Notes under the pieces: generated by a model | The model's database searches: none | Told to the model about the DNA's origin: nothing | Seen by the model: the letters and a program-made list of their open reading frames with translations, nothing else | Source of the DNA: Cytophagales bacterium | GTDB taxonomy: Bacteria > Bacteroidota > Bacteroidia > Cytophagales > Cyclobacteriaceae | DNA length: 7,388 nt | Direction of reading: 5' to 3' | NCBI GenBank assembly: GCA_003537495.1 | Contig: DPSB01000667.1 | Span: forward strand, 1-7,388 | Made by a program: the position numbers and the translations under genes | In this document: positions 1 through 5,445 of the stretch, in pieces | How the letters are laid out: each line of letters begins with the position of its first letter | Numbering within the stretch: the first letter of the stretch is position 1

Positions 1-5
1 AATTT

Positions 6-80
6 CGAGATGTAGCGCAGCCCGGTTAGCGCATCACGTTAGGGACGTGGAGGCCGGAGGTTCGAATCCTCTCATCTCGA
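6..80 (+). tRNA. tRNA-Pro, anticodon AGG
   Basis: A complete cloverleaf can be folded by hand. The 7-bp acceptor stem pairs 6-12 with 73-79, with discriminator A80. The 4-bp D stem (GCGC/GCGC) encloses a loop with the conserved GG at 24-25. The anticodon stem pairs 34-38 with 46-50, and the 7-base loop TTAGGGA places the anticodon AGG at 41-43 with G37 after it. The T stem pairs 56-60 with 68-72 around the loop TTCGAAT. C1:G72, A73, G35, G36 and G37 are the proline identity set, and the T arm closely resembles E. coli tRNA-Pro. The 3' CCA is not encoded, as is common in Bacteroidota. The odd point is A at position 34: bacterial tRNA-Pro normally has G, U or C there. Proline identity is firm; the decoding consequence of A34 is inferred. 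Confidence 0.95.
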
Positions 81-83
81 CTG

Positions 84-112
84 AAGCCTTTTCAGCATGG
101 AAAGGCTTTTTT
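84..112 (+). terminator. Intrinsic terminator of the tRNA-Pro gene
   Basis: Bases 84-91 (AAGCCTTT) pair perfectly with 101-108 (AAAGGCTT) around a 9-base loop, and are followed by TTTT at 109-112. It begins 4 bases after the tRNA discriminator, so it ends the tRNA transcript. On the opposite strand no T run follows the hairpin, so it is probably a poor terminator for the convergent gene at 120-734. Confidence 0.8.
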
Positions 113-119
113 ATTTACT

Positions 120-734
120 TCATTTCTTATTCTGCTTCAAATCGCGAATAAACTTGGCCCAGTTAAACGGATTAAGAAATGGATTGGTACGTGGCTGAAA
201 CCGGTCGGCTGCCGAAGTACTCCATTGATCCATGTAATACTTATAATTAGCCGCCCCATCCATGGGGGTTGTCTTCAACATTAAGGCAATTAATTCTGCA
301 TTGATATTTTTTTGATCAATACCATTATCCATAGGTATGTTCAGTGCCAAAACTGCTTCTTTAAAAACTTCTTCGGTGGGGAATGGCATAATCTGTACTT
401 CGCGTAAATAAGTAACATCCGATACCATTTCAATTACAATAGTAAGATTATCAGGAGCTCCGTTTGGAACGATATAATGCTGCCGGTGATATCCGATGGA
501 ACTCACCACAACACTATCACCTTCAAGCACAGGCATCGAAAAAAAACCGGCCGGACTGGTGCTGGTACCACGGCCTGCTTTAGGCACATAAATGTGTACA
601 CCTGGCAACACGTTCACACTATCGCTTACAAAACCCGAAAGCTGAATGATTCTTCTCTTGCTCTGCGCCACCGACTCAGAAGCGAAGCCCGTTAAGATTA
701 TTACAAATACGATTAAGCCAATTAATTTCCGCAC
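120..734 (-). CDS. Secreted carboxypeptidase-regulatory-like domain protein
   Basis: A 204-residue protein with an N-terminal signal peptide (residues 1-23: basic MRK, a hydrophobic run, then VAQ before S), so it is exported. Residues about 31-102 look like a CarboxypepD_reg-like beta-sandwich: an LSGFVSD opening strand, the PGVHIYV segment, GTSTSPAGFFSMPV, EGDSVVVSSIGY and a final strand near LTIVIEM. This resembles the plug-side repeat found at the start of many Bacteroidota outer-membrane proteins. The remaining 100 residues (VTYLREVQIMPFPT, then a helical stretch and a polar Asn/Lys-rich tail) match no family I can name. There is no TonB-dependent barrel, so this is a stand-alone small member and not a truncated SusC. 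The ATG at 732-734 is supported by a TAnnTTTG element 22 bases upstream. It is transcribed away from the arsR-like gene. Function unknown; a cell-envelope or periplasmic role is inferred. Confidence 0.85.
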   Translation of the reverse strand: MRKLIGLIVFVIILTGFASESVAQSKRRIIQLSGFVSDSVNVLPGVHIYVPKAGRGTSTSPAGFFSMPVLEGDSVVVSSIGYHRQHYIVPNGAPDNLTIVIEMVSDVTYLREVQIMPFPTEEVFKEAVLALNIPMDNGIDQKNINAELIALMLKTTPMDGAANYKYYMDQWSTSAADRFQPRTNPFLNPFNWAKFIRDLKQNKK

Positions 735-755
735 AGTATCACATAATTAATTAAC

Positions 756-763
756 CAAAGATA
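756..763 (-). promoter_or_regulatory. Bacteroidota -7 element for the secreted-protein gene
   Basis: On the minus strand this reads TATCTTTG, a perfect match to the Bacteroidota -7 consensus TAnnTTTG. It lies 22 bases before the ATG at 734, which would give a leader of roughly a dozen bases. I found no convincing TTG (-33) element at the usual spacing, so the call rests on the -7 box and its position. Confidence 0.55.
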
Positions 764-810
764 TAGATTCAGGTTGTTCCGGCCTAATCTGCTCCACCAA
801 TGGTTTTTAC

Positions 811-818
811 TATCTTAG
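811..818 (+). promoter_or_regulatory. Possible -7 element for the arsR-like gene
   Basis: TATCTTAG differs from TAnnTTTG at one base and lies 12 bases before the ATG at 830. If real, transcription starts about 5 bases before that ATG, giving a nearly leaderless message, and the upstream ATG at 800 would lie outside the transcript. No -33 element is seen, so this is weak. Confidence 0.35.
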
Positions 819-829
819 CCGCTGCTTTT

Positions 830-1219
830 ATGCGGTTAAAACACTTTAATATCGACCTTGGTTCGCAGATTTTTCTGGCTTGCTCCGATACTTCGCGGTT
901 GCGAATCTTAAACCTGATTTTGACCAACGGTGAAATGTGCATTACCGATCTGGAGCATATTCTGGAGTTTACACAAACCAAAACTTCTCGCCATTTGTTG
1001 TATCTTAAAAATTCAGGCATTCTTACTTCCCGTAAAATCAACCAATGGGTTTTCTATCAATTGAAAGAAGAAGTGTTTGATATTACCCGGCAGATTTTTC
1101 AGTTTTTAAGTCGCGACCCGGTGTTGCAAAAAGACCAGCAGGTTTTTCAAACACTTTATACCAACCGAGAATTATCGCTCAATAAACTTCAGATTAAACC
1201 ACTGAGCCAGCCCCGCTGA
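830..1219 (+). CDS. ArsR-type winged-helix transcriptional regulator
   Basis: A 129-residue single-domain DNA-binding protein. After LGSQIFLACSDTSRLRILNLIL (written in two parts: residues 10-20 and 21-31) comes the first helix pair typical of ArsR/SmtB regulators, then MCITDL (residues 36-41), the recognition helix TKTSRHLLYLKNSGIL (residues 50-65) and the wing SRKINQWVFYQL. The C-terminal 35 residues are polar. The ATG at 830 was preferred to the in-frame ATG at 800, because conserved ArsR-like sequence begins at residue 1 here and the extra ten residues (MVFTILAAAF) look like translated promoter. The classical metal site ELCxCD is reduced to EMCITD, with one Cys replaced by Thr, so arsenic or metal sensing cannot be assumed. 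The stop is followed after one base by the ATG of the yjjG-like gene, so the two are almost certainly co-transcribed. The ligand is unknown. Confidence 0.88.
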   Translation: MRLKHFNIDLGSQIFLACSDTSRLRILNLILTNGEMCITDLEHILEFTQTKTSRHLLYLKNSGILTSRKINQWVFYQLKEEVFDITRQIFQFLSRDPVLQKDQQVFQTLYTNRELSLNKLQIKPLSQPR

Positions 1220-1220
1220 A

Positions 1221-1913
1221 ATGAAATATAAATGTATTCTTTTTGATTTAGACCACACCTTGTGGGATTTTGAAACCAACTCATCCTTAACACTGGCCGA
1301 ATTATACGAAACACATCAGTTGCAAAACCGAGGTGTTAATCAGTTTGCCGATTTCAAAAAAGTTTTTTCCAGCATTAACACCGATCTATGGAACCGTTAC
1401 GATGCCGGACTTATTAACCGCGATGAAATCCGGTTTCACAGATTCAAAAATATACTCGCACATTTTAACATCGTGGATGAAAAACTTTCCATGACCTTAT
1501 CAGATGAGTATGTGATGCAATCGCCAAAGAAAAGTGCATTAATGCCCAATGCGATTGAATCGTTAGAGTATTTGGCAGCCCGCTATCACATGACTATTGT
1601 TACCAATGGGTTTGAAGAAATTCAGGGAACAAAACTCGCCTCCTCTGGTATTACGCATTATTTTAAGAGTGTGTTCACATCGGCAAGAGCCGGTTATAAA
1701 AAACCTGCTAGAGAAATTTTCGACTTTGCATTAGCCGAAAGTGGCTTTAAACATCATGAAGCTGTAATGATAGGTGATAATCTACAAACCGATATTGGGG
1801 GAGCGCGCAACGCCAATGTAGATACGATCTATTTTAATCCAGATCGCTTAATCCATAGTGAAATTGTTACACACGAGATTCACGACCTGAAGCAACTTAT
1901 TGAGATTCTTTAA
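1221..1913 (+). CDS. yjjG: YjjG-family HAD nucleotidase
   Basis: A 230-residue cytoplasmic HAD-superfamily phosphohydrolase, close to the length of E. coli YjjG. The four HAD motifs are present: I, FDLDHTLWDF with nucleophile D9 and acid D11; II, VTNG with T128; III, a lysine at 160/161 in YKKPAREIF; IV, MIGDNLQTDIGGA with D186 and D191. A helical cap lies between motif I and motif II (about residues 18-100), as in subclass I. Family knowledge: YjjG/YfnB enzymes dephosphorylate pyrimidine nucleoside monophosphates, including non-canonical ones, and are thought to clean up damaged or mutagenic pyrimidine nucleotides. The SPKK/SALMPNAIESLEYL segment before motif II and the GARNAN segment after motif IV fit this subgroup. 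It sits one base after the regulator gene and 69 bases before pruA, all on the same strand. Assignment to YjjG over other small HAD phosphatases is probable but rests on motif pattern. Confidence 0.85.
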   Translation: MKYKCILFDLDHTLWDFETNSSLTLAELYETHQLQNRGVNQFADFKKVFSSINTDLWNRYDAGLINRDEIRFHRFKNILAHFNIVDEKLSMTLSDEYVMQSPKKSALMPNAIESLEYLAARYHMTIVTNGFEEIQGTKLASSGITHYFKSVFTSARAGYKKPAREIFDFALAESGFKHHEAVMIGDNLQTDIGGARNANVDTIYFNPDRLIHSEIVTHEIHDLKQLIEIL

Positions 1914-1928
1914 ACCAACTTAATCGCA

Positions 1929-1936
1929 TAAATTTG
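1929..1936 (+). promoter_or_regulatory. Bacteroidota -7 element for pruA
   Basis: TAAATTTG is a perfect TAnnTTTG match, 46 bases before the pruA ATG and downstream of the yjjG stop. It implies that pruA has its own promoter in addition to any read-through. A TTG at 1900-1902 lies further upstream than the usual -33 spacing, so that half is not convincing. Confidence 0.55.
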
Positions 1937-1982
1937 CGGCAGTCTTTGGTTTTAAGACTTTTGAACTTTAAACTCTATTACT

Positions 1983-3614
1983 ATGTCAACCGGTTTTTTT
2001 CATGTCCCTGTTCCTAAAAATGAACCCGTATTATCATACGCTCCCGGCACCAAAGAGCGTGCGGCATTAAAGCAAGCACTTGCCGATGCCCGTGCAACGG
2101 TTGTAGATGTGCCCATGTATATTGGTGCTGAAGAAGTTCGATCGGGAAATAAAAAACCGCTCAACCCGCCACACGATCATAAACACCTGCTTGGTCATTT
2201 TCATGAAGGTGACAAAAGCCACGTAGAACAAGCCATCAATGCTGCACTTGCCGCGAAAGAAATGTGGGCCGGCTTAAGCTGGGAAAATCGTGCAAGTATA
2301 TTTTTAAAAGCGGCTGATCTTTTAGCCGGACCATATCGCAACAAGATCAATGCGGCTACCATGCTCGGCCAAAGTAAAAATGCATTTCAGGCCGAAATTG
2401 ACTCAGCTTGTGAGTTGATCGACTTTCTGCGCTTCAATGTGTATTTCATGACGGAGATTTATAATGATCAGCCACAATCGTCTCCCGGAGTTTGGAATCG
2501 CATGGAGTACAGACCTTTGGAAGGATTTGTATTTGCGTTGACTCCCTTCAACTTCACGGCTATTGCCGGAAACTTACCAACCAGTGCCGCCATGATGGGC
2601 AACACCGTTGTGTGGAAACCCGCTAACTCGCAAGTATATGCTGCCAACGTGATTATGCAAGTATTAAAAGAAGCCGGTTTGCCCGATGGAGTGATTAACC
2701 TGATATATGTAAGCGGGCCCGATGCTGGCGATGTAATCTTCAATCATAAAGATTTTGCGGGTATTCACTTTACCGGAAGCACAGGTGTGTTTCAAAATAT
2801 CTGGAAGACAATCGGAAACAATATTCACAAGTATCGTTCATACCCACGCATTGTGGGAGAAACCGGTGGTAAGGATTTTGTGATCGCCCACAAAAGTGCC
2901 AATCCGAAAGAAGTATCAACAGCACTTTCGCGTGGTGCGTTCGAATACCAGGGACAAAAATGTTCGGCTGCATCGCGGGCATACATTCCATCTAACATTT
3001 GGGATGAGGTGAAACAATATTTAATTGAAGACCTGAAGAGTTTTAAAATGGGGCCTACCGAAGATTTTGGTAATTTCATCAATGCTGTGATTGATGAAAA
3101 AGCTTTCAACTCCATTACGGGTTACATTGAGAAAGCCCGCCAGAATCCGATGAATGAAATTATTGCCGGAGGTAAGTACGATAAATCCAAAGGCTACTTC
3201 ATTGAACCAACCGTGGTTGTTACCAAAGATGCTTCGTCATTAACCATGTGCGAAGAAATTTTTGGACCGGTACTTACCATTTACGTTTATCACTCCGAAA
3301 ACTTTGAACAGACGTTGGAACTGGTAGATGCCACTTCACCCTATGCGTTAACGGGATCTATTCTGGCCAAAGACAGGTTTGCTGTTGAATTGGCTACTAA
3401 AAAATTAGTGAACGCTGCCGGTAACTTTTACATCAACGATAAACCAACCGGTGCGGTGGTTGGTCAGCAGCCCTTTGGTGGTGCCAGGGGTTCGGGCACG
3501 AACGATAAAGCCGGAGCCAAAGTAAACTTGTTACGCTGGGTAAGCATGCGCACCATCAAAGAAACATTCGTTACACCAACCGATTACCGGTATCCGTTTT
3601 TGGATAAAGAATAA
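1983..3614 (+). CDS. pruA: L-glutamate gamma-semialdehyde (P5C) dehydrogenase
   Basis: A 543-residue aldehyde dehydrogenase of the ALDH4 type, the length expected for the stand-alone enzyme. It oxidises glutamate semialdehyde (the open form of 1-pyrroline-5-carboxylate) to glutamate with NAD+, the second step of proline catabolism. Visible active-site features: N190 in LTPFNF, K212 in VWKPAN, the NAD-binding FTGST at 263-267, the general base E293 in GETGGKDF and the nucleophile C327 in GQKCSAASRAY. Also typical are EEIFGPV at 424-430 and PFGG at 497-500. The ALDH4 character shows in the long N-terminal arm with PMYIGAEEV and in the early segment NPPHDH. No PutA proline dehydrogenase domain is fused, so a separate PutA/PRODH gene must lie elsewhere. 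It has its own -7 box and is followed by a strong terminator. The ATG at 1983 starts in the normal place. No truncation or missing residue was seen. Confidence 0.95.
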   Translation: MSTGFFHVPVPKNEPVLSYAPGTKERAALKQALADARATVVDVPMYIGAEEVRSGNKKPLNPPHDHKHLLGHFHEGDKSHVEQAINAALAAKEMWAGLSWENRASIFLKAADLLAGPYRNKINAATMLGQSKNAFQAEIDSACELIDFLRFNVYFMTEIYNDQPQSSPGVWNRMEYRPLEGFVFALTPFNFTAIAGNLPTSAAMMGNTVVWKPANSQVYAANVIMQVLKEAGLPDGVINLIYVSGPDAGDVIFNHKDFAGIHFTGSTGVFQNIWKTIGNNIHKYRSYPRIVGETGGKDFVIAHKSANPKEVSTALSRGAFEYQGQKCSAASRAYIPSNIWDEVKQYLIEDLKSFKMGPTEDFGNFINAVIDEKAFNSITGYIEKARQNPMNEIIAGGKYDKSKGYFIEPTVVVTKDASSLTMCEEIFGPVLTIYVYHSENFEQTLELVDATSPYALTGSILAKDRFAVELATKKLVNAAGNFYINDKPTGAVVGQQPFGGARGSGTNDKAGAKVNLLRWVSMRTIKETFVTPTDYRYPFLDKE

Positions 3615-3636
3615 ATTTATCTCGGTTCAAAATAAG

Positions 3637-3673
3637 AAGGGTCGTTTCATCTATTGAAACGACCCTTTTGTTA
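3637..3673. terminator. Two-way terminator between pruA and creD
   Basis: A 13-bp perfect stem pairs 3637-3649 (AAGGGTCGTTTCA) with 3655-3667 around the 5-base loop TCTAT. On the + strand it is followed by TTGTTATT. On the minus strand it is followed by CTTATTTT. It lies 22 bases after the pruA stop and just past the tandem stop codons of creD (3674-3676 and 3671-3673), so it can serve both convergent genes. Confidence 0.88.
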
Positions 3674-5092
3674 TTAAACCTTATTTCCGTACCACTTTAT
3701 ATTTCTTGAGAAATACATCAGCAAACCAATAATCAGGAACAAACCAATACTTCCAATCAACAAGCTGAAATCCTGCGCCTGAATAATGATGAAGATAAAC
3801 GTATAAAAGGATACCATCAACAAACCAAACAACAACACCACCGATTTACTTTTCAAAAAAGTTGTTGAATATAAAGTGACAAGTGCTGTTGTAGCGAGTG
3901 ATGCAATCGCGTAAGCGGCATTGTAACCCACTTGCTCTGAAAATGAAAGCAACAACGTGTAATAGATAATTAACGCTGCGCCAATTAAGATATACTGAAA
4001 AGGATGAATGCGGGTTTTGGTTGTTATCTCTACCAGGAATAACGTAGTAAATGCAAGCAGAATAATTAAAACTCCATACTTCGCTGTGCGTGTACTTTTT
4101 TGATATTGATCGGCTGGGATCAACAAGCGAACGCCAAACTCAGAACCCGATAAGGTTTGATCGCGATCAACCCACTTTTGCGAGAATGGACGGTTAAACG
4201 AAAGTACTTTCCAGGATGCTGTAAAGCCTGAGTCTGTTACAGTGTGTTCGGGTAATAACTTGCCTTCAAAACTTGGCGATGGCCACAAACTGGTTGATGT
4301 GACTTCGGTGGATTTACCTGTAGGTACGAAGTATAAACTCTCGCTTCCTTTCAAACTTAGTTGCACATTAATGTTCATGGCTACTTCTGGGCGCGATTGC
4401 CACAACAAGGGTGTGATAATTCCACTTATGGTGCGAAAGTCGGAAGTGCCATCATTAGCCTGATTGCTTGCAACCTGTGCATATTGATTGACTGCAACAC
4501 CAATATCACTTAATGGTTCGGATGAAAGTAGTACTTCACCGGATTTAACAACCGGATTTTCACCTATACCTCGCAAGTCAGAAATACCATTCAGCAATAC
4601 AGCTTCATTCCAATACACTTGTGTATCAGGAATGTTCCACGTTGAAAAATCAGGAACGTCAAATTGTGCCTGCATATCGATATTGCTTTTATACAGCACA
4701 ACTTCAAAAATTCCACGCTTGCGCACTTCCGTGGTGATATCACTCTTCACACGATAATCTTCCGGTAAGAAATAAGCATAGTGTTCCGTTTCCATGATCT
4801 CCTCCACCTGCTTGCCCTCGTGCCAGGTTTTAACTTTTTCTTTTTTAATAAATGGAATCCTAACCACGGGACCCGATAACATTTGTGGGCCCGACCATTT
4901 ATCAGACACTTCGCGTATCACTTCATCGGCACGGTATTGTCTTTCGCGAATCAAATCTTCAATCCACGATGATGGAATGAGCAAGATTAAAATCAGAAAG
5001 CCAATAGAGAATAATTTTACCATGATGGATTCGGTGATCCATTGGTTAAAGCGTTCAAAAACGCTGAGGTTGGGAGTTGGTTGTGTTTCCAT
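3674..5092 (-). CDS. creD: Inner-membrane protein CreD
   Basis: A 472-residue polytopic membrane protein of the CreD family. It has one N-terminal transmembrane helix (about residues 26-44), a large extracytoplasmic domain (about 50-335) that opens with the family pattern RERQYRADEVIREVSDKWSG and then GPVVRIPF, and about five C-terminal helices (about 338-356, 366-384, 391-410, 416-436 and 442-461). RIHPFQYILIGAALIIYYTL, LLSFSEQVGYNAAYAIAS and the end GSIGLFLIIGLLMYFSRNIKWYG match the most conserved family blocks. In E. coli, CreD is controlled by CreBC and affects envelope integrity and colicin/beta-lactam responses; its biochemical activity is not known. Here no CreBC is present. Instead a small winged-helix regulator lies 50 bp upstream, an arrangement I associate with Bacteroidota. 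Translation ends in two consecutive TAA codons. The ATG at 5090-5092 is preceded by an A-rich leader without a Shine-Dalgarno. The coding sequence contains a copy of AAAGTACTTT at 4201-4210, discussed with the upstream palindrome. Confidence 0.93.
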   Translation of the reverse strand: METQPTPNLSVFERFNQWITESIMVKLFSIGFLILILLIPSSWIEDLIRERQYRADEVIREVSDKWSGPQMLSGPVVRIPFIKKEKVKTWHEGKQVEEIMETEHYAYFLPEDYRVKSDITTEVRKRGIFEVVLYKSNIDMQAQFDVPDFSTWNIPDTQVYWNEAVLLNGISDLRGIGENPVVKSGEVLLSSEPLSDIGVAVNQYAQVASNQANDGTSDFRTISGIITPLLWQSRPEVAMNINVQLSLKGSESLYFVPTGKSTEVTSTSLWPSPSFEGKLLPEHTVTDSGFTASWKVLSFNRPFSQKWVDRDQTLSGSEFGVRLLIPADQYQKSTRTAKYGVLIILLAFTTLFLVEITTKTRIHPFQYILIGAALIIYYTLLLSFSEQVGYNAAYAIASLATTALVTLYSTTFLKSKSVVLLFGLLMVSFYTFIFIIIQAQDFSLLIGSIGLFLIIGLLMYFSRNIKWYGNKV

Positions 5093-5105
5093 TTTGTTTT
5101 GATTG

Positions 5106-5127
5106 AAAGTACTTTTAATTTAAAAGT
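5106..5127. promoter_or_regulatory. Overlapping palindromes upstream of creD, candidate operator
   Basis: Two perfect inverted repeats overlap in the 50-bp gap between the regulator and creD. AAAGTACTTT spans 5106-5115, and ACTTTTAATTTAAAAGT (8-bp arms around one T) spans 5111-5127. Together they make three AAAGT half-sites in alternating orientation. The element is 14 bases upstream of the creD start codon. Symmetry and place fit a binding site for the neighbouring dimeric winged-helix regulator; binding itself is inference. It lacks a GC-rich stem and a flanking T run, so it is not a terminator. Confidence 0.5.
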
Positions 5128-5142
5128 GAACAGGTAAATTTT

Positions 5143-5445
5143 TTATCGTTTTTGTTGTTTTATCAATTCTTCCATAGCCTCGAGGTGTTTTTTAAAAGCG
5201 GTACGACCGCGCTCGGTTATTTTGTAACGGGTATTGGGTTTACGCTCCACAAATGATTTATTGAGGGAAATATATTTTTCTCGTTCCAGCGCTTTCAAAT
5301 GTGTAGCCAGGTTGCCATCGGTAGTATCCAGTAATTCTTTCAAGGCATTAAAATCGTACGAATCGTTGGCAACCAATACCGATACAATCTGCAGGCGCAA
5401 CCGATGTTCCAGAATTTTATCTAAACCTTTTCCAGAATTCTTCAT
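5143..5445 (-). CDS. Winged-helix regulator paired with creD
   Basis: A 100-residue DNA-binding protein of the HTH_34-like winged-helix group (MarR/ArsR-like fold). After LDKILEHRLRLQIVSVL comes DFNALKELLDTTDGNLATHL (helix-turn-helix, about residues 31-50), then KALEREKYI and a wing with KSFVERKPNTRYKIT. It ends in a helix with GRTAFKKHLEAMEELI that probably dimerises. The DGNLATHLKALE and RKPNTRY blocks are the group's hallmarks. There is no sensor domain or metal site, so the signal is unknown. It lies 50 bp before creD on the same strand, and the pair probably forms an operon with the regulator acting on the palindromes in the gap. The ATG at 5443-5445 places the conserved LDK block at residues 8-10, the usual offset, so the start is likely real. 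All eight arginine codons are CGN, like pruA and unlike the gene overlapping its 5' end. Its own upstream promoter region is not seen because the foreign-looking DNA begins there. Confidence 0.85.
   Translation of the reverse strand: MKNSGKGLDKILEHRLRLQIVSVLVANDSYDFNALKELLDTTDGNLATHLKALEREKYISLNKSFVERKPNTRYKITERGRTAFKKHLEAMEELIKQQKR

Noticed and set aside
1..119. tRNA gene as an integration site (attB) for a mobile element
   Set aside because: No integrase gene and no repeated copy of the tRNA 3' end is visible in the window.
800..829. Upstream in-frame ATG that would extend the arsR-like protein by ten residues
   Set aside because: The extra residues are unconserved in appearance and overlap the probable -7 element TATCTTAG; the ATG at 830 fits the family start.
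784..1041. An 85-codon frame on the minus strand opposite the arsR-like gene
   Set aside because: It has no recognisable domain and lies opposite a well-supported winged-helix gene; it is a shadow frame.
1941..1959. Small hairpin AGTCTT/AAGACT in the pruA leader
   Set aside because: A 6-bp AT-rich stem with a 7-base loop is too weak and too likely by chance to call an attenuator or riboswitch.
6..3614. Functional link between the tRNA-Pro gene and the proline catabolic gene pruA
   Set aside because: They are almost 2 kb apart with separate promoters and an unrelated, oppositely oriented gene between them; the shared proline theme is probably coincidence.
5417..5445. Natural translational coupling by a 29-bp overlap of the right-hand gene with the regulator
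   Set aside because: The sharp codon-use change and the truncated barrel at the same place make the overlap more likely a by-product of a join than an evolved operon.
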